Of a DNA stretch of 46,340 nt, positions 40,261 through 46,340 are shown piece after piece; within the stretch, counting starts at the first letter, position 1, and each line of letters starts with the position of its first letter. Made by a program: the position numbers and the translations under genes. Source of the DNA: Brevundimonas sp. (GTDB lineage: Bacteria > Pseudomonadota > Alphaproteobacteria > Caulobacterales > Caulobacteraceae); the NCBI RefSeq assembly GCF_003248455.1, contig NZ_QFNM01000024.1:1-46340 (forward strand). The letters are read 5' to 3'. The notes beneath the pieces were generated by a model, which ran no database searches, was not told the DNA's origin, and saw only the letters and a list, made by a program, of their open reading frames with translations.

Positions 40261-41691
40261 ATGACCGTTCACGCCGCCCCGCCGCCCATCCTCGACGCCG
40301 CCGGCGTAGATGCCGACGAAGCCTTGTCGATCCTGAAGATCGCCCTGGCCGGGGCCGACGACGGCGAACTGTTCCTTGAGCGGTCCGAGAGCGAGAGCCT
40401 GGTGTTCGACGACGGCCGGCTGAAGTCCGCCGCCTATGACGCGACCGAGGGCTTCGGCCTCAGGGTCGTGGCGGACGAGACCGCCGGCTACGCTCACGCC
40501 AATGAAATATCTGCGGCGGCCCTGCGCCGCGCCGCCGACAGCGCCGCCCTGGCCAAACAGGGCCACGCGGCCGTGGTCGCCGATGGTCCGCGCGCCACCA
40601 ATCAGAAACTGTATGACGAGGTCGATCCCCTCGCCTCGCCCGCCTTCTCCGACAAGATCGCCCTGCTGGCCGAGATCGACGCCTGGGCGCGCGCGCGCGA
40701 TCCGCGCGTGGTCCAGGTGTCCGCCTCCCTGATCGGCGAACGCCGGGCCATCGAGATTCTGCGCGCCGATGCGCGGGCGGTGCGCGACGTCCGCCCCCTG
40801 GTCCGGCTGAACGTCTCGGTTACGGTCGAGCAGAACGGAAAGCGCGAAAGCGCCTCGTCCGGCGCCGGCGGCCGGGCCGGATTCGAGGCCTGGATCGCCC
40901 CCGAACGCTGGCAGGCCCAGGTGGACGAGGCCCTGCGCCAGGCCCTGGTCAATCTGGACGCCGTCGACTGCCCGGCGGGCGAGATGGACGTGGTCCTGGG
41001 CGCCGGCTGGCCCGGCGTCCTGCTGCACGAGGCCATCGGCCACGGCTTCGAGGGCGACTTCCACAGGAAGGGCAGTTCCGTCTTCAACGGCATGATGGGC
41101 CAGCGCGTCGCCGCCCCCGGCGTGACGGTTGTCGACGACGGCTCCATCGCCGGGCGTCGCGGCTCTCTGTCGGTCGACGACGAGGGCACCCCGACCCAGC
41201 GCACTGTCCTGATCGAGGACGGGATCATGGTCGGGTTGATGCACGACCGGCTGTCGGCGCGCCAGTTGGGCGTCGCCGCCACCGGCAACGGCCGCCGCCA
41301 GTCCTTCGCCCATATGCCCATGCCGCGCATGACCAACACCTTCATGGAGGTCGGCCGGGACTCCAAGGCCGACATGATCGCCAATACGAAGCGCGGCCTC
41401 TACGCCGCCAACTTCTCGGGCGGCCAGGTGGACATCACGAACGGCAAGTTCGTGTTCCAGTGCAACGAGGCCTATCTGATCGAGGACGGCGTCATCACCG
41501 CCCCGGTGCGGGGCGCGACCCTGATCGGGGACGGCGCCACGGCCCTGACGAAGATCCAGATGATCGGCGACGACTTCGCCTTCGATCCCGGCGTCGGCGT
41601 CTGCGGCAAGGCCGGCCAGGGCGTGCCCGTGGGCATCGGCCAGCCCAGCCTCAAGATCGGCGGCCTGACGGTGGGCGGCACGGCGGTCTGA
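40261..41691 (+). CDS. tldD: Metalloprotease TldD
   Basis: TldD, with TldE/PmbA, forms a heterodimeric zinc protease that degrades unfolded peptides and matures ribosomal peptides such as microcin B17. The 476-residue protein carries the zinc motif LLHEAIGHGFEGD with His256, Glu257 and His261. The third ligand region is near the end: GLYAANFSGGQVDITNGKF and FVFQCNEAYLIEDG. The glycine-rich end GQPSLKIGGLTVGG is a family signature. The start at 40261 gives a normal N-terminus. TldE is not in the window, so its gene lies elsewhere. The gene sits after the proline-rich gene and before a small membrane protein gene without a clear operon signal. Confidence 0.95.
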   Translation: MTVHAAPPPILDAAGVDADEALSILKIALAGADDGELFLERSESESLVFDDGRLKSAAYDATEGFGLRVVADETAGYAHANEISAAALRRAADSAALAKQGHAAVVADGPRATNQKLYDEVDPLASPAFSDKIALLAEIDAWARARDPRVVQVSASLIGERRAIEILRADARAVRDVRPLVRLNVSVTVEQNGKRESASSGAGGRAGFEAWIAPERWQAQVDEALRQALVNLDAVDCPAGEMDVVLGAGWPGVLLHEAIGHGFEGDFHRKGSSVFNGMMGQRVAAPGVTVVDDGSIAGRRGSLSVDDEGTPTQRTVLIEDGIMVGLMHDRLSARQLGVAATGNGRRQSFAHMPMPRMTNTFMEVGRDSKADMIANTKRGLYAANFSGGQVDITNGKFVFQCNEAYLIEDGVITAPVRGATLIGDGATALTKIQMIGDDFAFDPGVGVCGKAGQGVPVGIGQPSLKIGGLTVGGTAV

Positions 41692-41752
41692 CCCGCTCGG
41701 AACCGGATCGCGCGACCGGGTGTTTCTCCGCCACAACGGAGAGGAAGCCGCA

Positions 41753-42046
41753 ATGCCCACCGAACGCACTGTCGAACACCCCGATGGCCGGGTCGAACGC
41801 ATCACCGAAACCGGCGCCGCCCCGACCGTGGTCGAGCGTCGCGGCGGCGGCGCCGGCGCCGTCGTCGCGCTGATCATCGGCCTTTTGGCCGTGGTGGTGA
41901 TCGGCTATTTCCTGATGAACATGAACCGCAACGACGCGGTCGAATCCAACGCCGTCGCGGGCGCGGCCGAAAGCGTCGGCAATGCTGCGGACAATATCGG
42001 CGAGGCGGCGCGCGACGCCGTGCCGGAACGCCCCTCGGCCCCGTAA
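41753..42046 (+). CDS. Small single-pass membrane protein
   Basis: The 97-residue protein has a polar start (MPTERTVEHPDGRVERITET), a glycine-rich hinge (RRGGGAGAVV) and one membrane helix near 36-56 (VVALIIGLLAVVVIGYFLM). An external helix follows, rich in Asn, Ala and Gly (ESNAVAGAAESVGNAADNIG). This kind of tail recalls small stress-related membrane proteins of caulobacteria. The function is unknown. GGAGAGGAAG precedes the ATG at 41753. It converges with the TraB-like gene, with 18 bases between stop codons and no hairpin. Confidence 0.78.
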   Translation: MPTERTVEHPDGRVERITETGAAPTVVERRGGGAGAVVALIIGLLAVVVIGYFLMNMNRNDAVESNAVAGAAESVGNAADNIGEAARDAVPERPSAP

Positions 42047-42064
42047 CGCCGAGCCGCGATACGA

Positions 42065-43009
42065 TCAGGGCGGGGGCGCGCGCCAATCGGGGCCCAGCGG
42101 CTCCAGCCCTTGGGCCGCCAGTCGGTCCAGCACCCCGTCCGGTTCGGCCAGCAGCCTAAGCGGCGCGATGGCCACGGTGACGCCCGTTTCGGACAGGGCC
42201 TGGTCGGCCGCCTGGTTCCAGATGCCGCGCAACCGCTCGCCCTGGCCCATCACCGACCAATAGGAACAGGCGCCGACCGCTTGCTCCAGCGGCGAAGCCA
42301 GCACCGCCGGAATGCGCCTCAGCCGCCAGTTCTCGGCCCGCCGGGCGCCGTCTTCCGGCCCCGCCTCGGCTGCGGTCGTGGCGGCATCGATACAGCCGAG
42401 ATAAGCCTGAGGCGGGGTCGTCAGCACCCTGTCGATCATCTCGTCGCCGCGATAGACCCCGACCGGCTCGGCCGCCTTCTTGTTGGCGCGGACGGCGCGC
42501 CGCACGATTTCGGAGACGGGCCGCGTCCGGCGGGCGTAGCCGCCATGCTCCATCAACTCCGCCGACAGCATCAGGAAACTTTTGCGGCTGGGTCCTTCGC
42601 CGGTGATCCGCTCGACCCGCGCCTCCAGTTCCGGCGGCAGATAGTCGGCGCTGGTCCGGCCGTCCGGCTGGCGCGTCAGGGTGCGAATGCGCCAGATCAG
42701 GCGGCCGACATCCGCCAGCGACGCTTGGCCCTGCACGGGGAACAACACCCGGTCCGCCCGTTCCACCGCCGAGACCAGGGCGTCGGTGCGCCATTCCATG
42801 TCGCGCGGCAGGCCTTCGATCGCCCCGACCAGGATCAGCACGCTGTCGCCGCGCCGCACCTCCCACATCGGCCCCTCGATGCGGCGGGCGGTGACGACGA
42901 TGTCCTCGACCGCGTCCGAAGCCGCCGGCTCCTGCGCCGCCGCCGCCCCGCCCGGCAGGACCAGAGCCGCAACCAATGACAAGATCAGGAAAGAAGAGCG
43001 CGCGTTCAT
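42065..43009 (-). CDS. TraB/GumN-family protein
   Basis: The 314-residue protein has a signal peptide (1-25, ending AAAA) and belongs to the TraB/GumN family, shown by DSVLILVGAIEGLPRDMEWR, VERADRVLFPVQGQASLADV and the closing motif TGVTVAIAPLRLL with GVLDRLAAQGL. Family members are exported; a metalloprotease-like activity is proposed from the conserved GxxH-type motifs. Here the usual HxLP-type position reads EGLP, so the catalytic residue may be missing. The start at 43009 (MNARSSF) is directly before the signal peptide, and the extended frame to 43162 is not used. It is divergent from a TonB-dependent receptor, and the shared region holds repeats of TGTAATGAA. Confidence 0.8.
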   Translation of the reverse strand: MNARSSFLILSLVAALVLPGGAAAAQEPAASDAVEDIVVTARRIEGPMWEVRRGDSVLILVGAIEGLPRDMEWRTDALVSAVERADRVLFPVQGQASLADVGRLIWRIRTLTRQPDGRTSADYLPPELEARVERITGEGPSRKSFLMLSAELMEHGGYARRTRPVSEIVRRAVRANKKAAEPVGVYRGDEMIDRVLTTPPQAYLGCIDAATTAAEAGPEDGARRAENWRLRRIPAVLASPLEQAVGACSYWSVMGQGERLRGIWNQAADQALSETGVTVAIAPLRLLAEPDGVLDRLAAQGLEPLGPDWRAPPP

Positions 43010-43064
43010 TACAGCGTTATACACGCCTCTACTGTCATGAATGTAATGAAATCCCTGTAATGAT
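43005..43064. promoter_or_regulatory. Cluster of TGTAATGAA-type repeats in the TraB-like / TonB receptor divergent region
   Basis: TTCATTACA (43005-43013) is the complement of TGTAATGAA (43042-43050). Close relatives are TGTCATGAA (43033-43041) and TGTAATGAT (43056-43064). The first copy covers the TraB-like start codon. The half-site recalls both Zur and PhoB sites, but the spacing fits neither standard arrangement. A regulator shared by the divergent genes is suggested. Confidence 0.35.
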
Positions 43065-43155
43065 GTCGCCGATTTAATCCACCTTGCCGCCTTGTAACTG
43101 GAGATGACGCAGGCGGATCGGCACACCTCTCGCCAACACACCGAGGGGAAGACCA

Positions 43156-45228
43156 ATGACAAGAACCCTGCTGCTGGCCAGCACCGCCCTGCTCCTGACC
43201 GCCGTCCCCGCCTTCGCCGGCGACGGCCCCCAGGTCGCCGAGGCCCCCGTGCCGACCGGCCCGACCAGCCAGGCGCCCCTGGCCGACGCGACCCAGCGGG
43301 GCGTGCTGGTCTTCACGCCCGACTTCTTCGCCGCCCAGCGCCCGAACACGGCTCTGGACATGGTCAATCGGGTGCCCGGCTTCTCCATCGACGACGGTTC
43401 GGGCGCGCGCGGCTTCGAAGGCGCGGTCGGCAACGTCCTGATCAACAACGCCCGCCCCGCCTCCAAGAACGACGCCGGCTCCAGCGTCCTGAACCGCACC
43501 TTGGCCCGCCAGGTCGAGCGGATCGAACTGATCCGGGGCGGCGCGCCGGGCATCGACATGCAGGGCTTTTCCGTGGTGGTGAACGTGATCCTGAAAAAGG
43601 AAAGCACCCATCAGTCGATCCTGACCTGGAACACCACCCAGTTCGAGGGCGGCGGCCGCGACCTGCACGGCGGCAGCTATCAGTTCACCGCGCGCAACGG
43701 CGAGCGCAGCTGGGGCGTCACCCTGTCCGACGGGATCAGCATGAGCGATTCCAACGGGCCCGGTCACATCATCCGCCGCAACGCCGCCGGGGCGGTGCTG
43801 CGCGACGAACAGACCGACACCGACGGCTATGGCGGGGGCGATTCGATCCGCGGCACCTATGCCGGCCCGCTCGCGGGCGGCAAGGTCGACCTGACTGCGC
43901 GCTACGGCGTCAACGACTGGCAGGGCTATGACATCAACCGGTCCGCGACCGCCCTGCGGCAAAGCGCGGACGCCGAAGACAGCGACGGCGGCGAGTTCGG
44001 CGTCACCTGGGAGCGGCCGTTGAACGCCCGCTTCAAGCTGGAAACCCGGCTGATGCACGAGTTCGGCAGTTGGGACGGCGCCTCGACCTACAATGTCGTC
44101 GACAACGGCGTGCAGGCCCCGGAACAGATCTTCGACTATTCGGGCAAGAGCTCCGAGACCATCCTGCGCGCCCTGATCCGCCACGAGCGGTCGCCCAAGC
44201 TGACCATCGAGACCGGCGGCGAGATCGCCTACAACATGCGCCAGACCGATCAGGCCTATACCGAGGGCGGCGTGGCCGTTTCCCTGCCCAGCGCCTCGGT
44301 CAAGGTGGAAGAGACGCGCGGAGAGGCCTTTTCCAAGGCGACCTGGCGGCTGCACCCCGATTTGACGCTGGAGGCCGGCCTGCGGCTGGAAGCCTCCACC
44401 ATCAGCCAGTCCGGCGACGCCGATCAGGAAAAGAGCTTCTTCTTCGCCAAGCCGCGTTTCCTGGCCACCTGGACGCCGATGCCCAACAACCAGCTGCGCC
44501 TGCGCTTCGAACGCGAACTGGGCCAGCTCGATTTCTCGGACTTCGCCGCCTCGGCCGATCTGGAGTCCGAGAACGTCTATGGCGGCAACGTCGATCTGGT
44601 GCCCGAGCAGCGCTGGATTTCGGAACTGATCTACGAGCGCCGCTTCTGGGGCGAGGGCGTCGTCTCCATCGGCTATCGCCATGACGAGATCGTCGATGCG
44701 ATCGACCGCATCCCCTTGACCGGCGGCCTGTCCGCCGTCGGCAACATCGGCGACGGCGCGCTGGACCAGCTGTCGCTCAACATCACCTTGCCCCTGGACA
44801 AATTGGGCATGTCGGGGGGCCGCTTCACCTTCAAGAACGACTGGAACAAGACCGCCGTCACCGATCCCACGACGGGCGAGGAACGCGGCATCTCCGGCGT
44901 GCGCCCCACCCAGGCCAACATCGGCCTAGAACAGGACATCGCCAGCTGGAAGCTGCAATGGGGCGTCAACTGGCTGCCCTACCTGGGCCAGCCCAGCTAT
45001 TCGCCGGACCAGGTCTCGAAATGGCGCGGCTCCGACTATTTCGAACTTTTCGCCGAGTTCAAGCCGACCCCGACCCTGTCGATCCGCGGCCAGCTGAACC
45101 TGTGGGACGACTTCACCCAGACCCGCACGGTCTTCGCCGACCGCCAGAGCCGCGCGGTCGCCTTCACCGAGGACAGCACCATCGACCCGCGCACCTTCGC
45201 CTCGATCCGGGTGCGCAAGACCTTCTGA
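43156..45228 (+). CDS. TonB-dependent outer-membrane receptor
   Basis: The 690-residue protein is complete. A signal peptide spans 1-21 (MTRTLLLASTALLLTAVPAFA). A plug domain lies near 50-150 (DMVNRVPGFSIDDGSGARG, VERIELIRGGAPGIDMQGFS). A 22-strand barrel follows, ending in the aromatic motif FASIRVRKTF. The plug motif VLINNARP is typical of a subgroup without a clear substrate. No N-terminal signalling (secretin/TonB) domain precedes the plug. The substrate is not evident: no siderophore or vitamin marker is seen. The start at 43156 is the signal peptide Met, with AGGGGAAG before it. A strong bidirectional terminator follows. Divergent from a TraB-like gene, it may share an operator with it. 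Confidence 0.92.
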   Translation: MTRTLLLASTALLLTAVPAFAGDGPQVAEAPVPTGPTSQAPLADATQRGVLVFTPDFFAAQRPNTALDMVNRVPGFSIDDGSGARGFEGAVGNVLINNARPASKNDAGSSVLNRTLARQVERIELIRGGAPGIDMQGFSVVVNVILKKESTHQSILTWNTTQFEGGGRDLHGGSYQFTARNGERSWGVTLSDGISMSDSNGPGHIIRRNAAGAVLRDEQTDTDGYGGGDSIRGTYAGPLAGGKVDLTARYGVNDWQGYDINRSATALRQSADAEDSDGGEFGVTWERPLNARFKLETRLMHEFGSWDGASTYNVVDNGVQAPEQIFDYSGKSSETILRALIRHERSPKLTIETGGEIAYNMRQTDQAYTEGGVAVSLPSASVKVEETRGEAFSKATWRLHPDLTLEAGLRLEASTISQSGDADQEKSFFFAKPRFLATWTPMPNNQLRLRFERELGQLDFSDFAASADLESENVYGGNVDLVPEQRWISELIYERRFWGEGVVSIGYRHDEIVDAIDRIPLTGGLSAVGNIGDGALDQLSLNITLPLDKLGMSGGRFTFKNDWNKTAVTDPTTGEERGISGVRPTQANIGLEQDIASWKLQWGVNWLPYLGQPSYSPDQVSKWRGSDYFELFAEFKPTPTLSIRGQLNLWDDFTQTRTVFADRQSRAVAFTEDSTIDPRTFASIRVRKTF

Positions 45229-45246
45229 CCGACGCCTCGGAGCCGA

Positions 45247-45285
45247 GAAAAAAGGGCGGCGTCCGCGCGGACGCCGCCCTTTCTT
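45247..45285. terminator. Bidirectional terminator between the TonB receptor and the peptide transporter
   Basis: A 14-base perfect stem, AAAGGGCGGCGTCC (45251-45264) and GGACGCCGCCCTTT (45269-45282), encloses GCGC. A run of A precedes it and T/C-rich sequence follows, so it can end transcription from both convergent genes. It lies 22 bases from both stop codons. Confidence 0.92.
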
Positions 45286-45304
45286 CTGCTCGATCCGTTC
45301 GGGA

Positions 45305-46340
45305 TCAGCCGGCGGTGGAGGTCCGGGGCGCGGCGACGTTGCCGTCCTCCTGGCCGCGATCGGTCAGCGCCGGACCGGGATGGTCGTCGCCGTTGTTGGC
45401 CCCATGCGACCAGCCCTTGATGAAGAAGCTGACGACGATGAAGGCGACGCCGATGCCCATGCCCCACAGGCCCAGCATATTGAACACCTCGAGCGAGGTG
45501 CGCAGCGCCAGGCCGGGGTTCAGCACCTGGCCGCCCACGGTCTCGGTTCCCGCCAGGCCGGCGATCCAGCCGCCGACGTATTGGGCGATGGAGCTGGCCA
45601 GGAACCAGACCGCCATCATGAAGCTGACCACCTTGGCCATCGACAGTTTGGTGATCTCCGACAGGCCCACCGGCGACAGGAACAGCTCGCCCGTCGTGTG
45701 GAACAGATAGAGCAGGCCCAGCAGCAGCAGCGGCATCTGGAAGGCCGAGTCGGCCATGCCGGCGCCCCACACCACCACCATGAAGCCCAGGCCCACCTGC
45801 AGCAGGCCAAGGCCGAACTTCATCGTCGGATTGGGGTCCAGTTTGCGCTTGGCCAGGAAGGCCCACAGCGCCGCCATGATCGGCGCGAAGATCAGGATGA
45901 AGCCCGCGTTGAACGACTGGGTCTGGGCGGCCGTGATGGTCGCGTCGATCCACAGACCGCTGGGCGTCAGGCCCGCCGCGGCCAACTGCGCGGGCGTGCC
46001 CACCGTCATGCCCAGGAACTGGAAGGCGTGCGGCGTGATGGACAGGTCCACGTTGCGGTCGGCGAACAGGTTCAGCGAGGTGCCGGCCTGTTCGAACAGG
46101 GTGAAGAAGACCACCGAGCCGAAGATCAGCACCAGGGCCAGCATCATCCGTTCGCGCTGGGCCTTGCTCTCGCAGACCTTGACGATGACGTAGAGGATGA
46201 ACAGCAGCGAGGCGACGGTGGCGGCGCCCAGCACCCAGCCGACCAGGGCGTTGCGCTGAACCATGAACCAGACCACGCCGACGCCCAGGATGCTGGCCAG
46301 ATAGATCGACCATTCGCGGTTGATCGGCCCCAGGACGGGC
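45305..46340 (-). CDS. POT-family proton-dependent peptide transporter (C-terminal part; start outside window)
   Basis: About 345 residues are visible, with the frame open to the right edge, so the N-terminal third or so is missing. The visible part has membrane segments typical of POT/PTR2 symporters. FFTLFEQAGTSLNLFADRNV holds the conserved ExxxxS/T motif of helix 7, and LFHTTGELFLSPVGLSEITK is the family signature near helix 10. SFMMAVWFLASSIAQYVGGW follows. The polar tail (HGANNGDDHPGPALTDRGQE) is cytoplasmic. The protein brings di- and tripeptides into the cell with protons. The GTG codon at 46276 is internal, because the frame continues upstream with membrane-type sequence (GPINREWSIYLASI). 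It converges with the TonB receptor gene at a shared terminator. Confidence 0.9.
   Translation of the reverse strand, partial: PVLGPINREWSIYLASILGVGVVWFMVQRNALVGWVLGAATVASLLFILYVIVKVCESKAQRERMMLALVLIFGSVVFFTLFEQAGTSLNLFADRNVDLSITPHAFQFLGMTVGTPAQLAAAGLTPSGLWIDATITAAQTQSFNAGFILIFAPIMAALWAFLAKRKLDPNPTMKFGLGLLQVGLGFMVVVWGAGMADSAFQMPLLLLGLLYLFHTTGELFLSPVGLSEITKLSMAKVVSFMMAVWFLASSIAQYVGGWIAGLAGTETVGGQVLNPGLALRTSLEVFNMLGLWGMGIGVAFIVVSFFIKGWSHGANNGDDHPGPALTDRGQEDGNVAAPRTSTAG

Noticed and set aside
43033..43064. Standard PhoB box
   Set aside because: PhoB boxes need 11-base spacing of CTGTCAT-like repeats; here the spacings are 9 and 14 bases.

Overview
The window is high-GC, gene-dense DNA from an alphaproteobacterium. 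The Entner-Doudoroff order zwf-pgl-edd-glk, the ccmI-ccmE-ccmF-ccmH-degP-regulator-kinase-glnE block, several TonB receptors and the dispersed inverted repeats of the CTCATCCC(C/G)GCGAAAGC type point to Caulobacteraceae, most likely Brevundimonas. The genus is inferred from gene content and style, not from a marker gene. I see no rRNA, tRNA, CRISPR array or complete insertion sequence.

Layout. 1-800: N-terminal fragment of a TonB-dependent siderophore receptor whose reading breaks off near position 96, perhaps at a mobile-element end. 898-4943: a four-gene operon (circularly permuted ATP-grasp, alpha-E, transglutaminase-like protease, Anbu proteasome homologue), a conserved but functionally unresolved peptide-ligase/peptidase system. 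5044-6249: FAD-dependent ferredoxin-reductase-like protein. 6420-13563: one long histidine operon, TrpR-like regulator-hisG-hisD-[hisC-like::hisB]-hisH-hisA-hisF-hisIE. Its order is that of the enterobacterial operon, with a degenerate HisC domain fused to HisB and three different inverted repeats between genes. 13612-18710: Entner-Doudoroff operon zwf-pgl-edd-glk; the aldolase gene eda stands apart at 21965-22645.

18804-24851: two small lipoproteins, hmgA, a stand-alone Lrp/AsnC-type ligand-binding domain, a GNAT acetyltransferase divergent from eda with an FNR/FixK-like site between them, then an ECF sigma factor operon with a membrane protein and a Spy/CnrX-like periplasmic protein, preceded by an EF-hand protein. 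24922-35813, all on the minus strand: ccmI, ccmE, ccmF, ccmH (no ccmG), degP, an OmpR-type response regulator, its histidine kinase and glnE. 35865-37220: a protein I do not recognise. 37379-39075: an ABC-2 exporter. 39117-42046: a proline-rich membrane protein, tldD and a small membrane protein. 42065-45228: a TraB/GumN protein divergent from a complete TonB-dependent receptor. 45305 to the end: a POT-family peptide transporter that runs out of the window.

The genes cover central metabolism (histidine synthesis, glucose catabolism from glucokinase to the aldolase, homogentisate cleavage, nitrogen control by GlnE) and envelope functions (cytochrome c maturation, DegP quality control, two-component and ECF signalling, TonB uptake). 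The points most worth following are the HisC-like::HisB fusion without the PLP lysine, the foreign-looking his operon with its TrpR-type regulator and operator-like palindrome, the Anbu operon, and the inverted repeats placed between co-directional genes.
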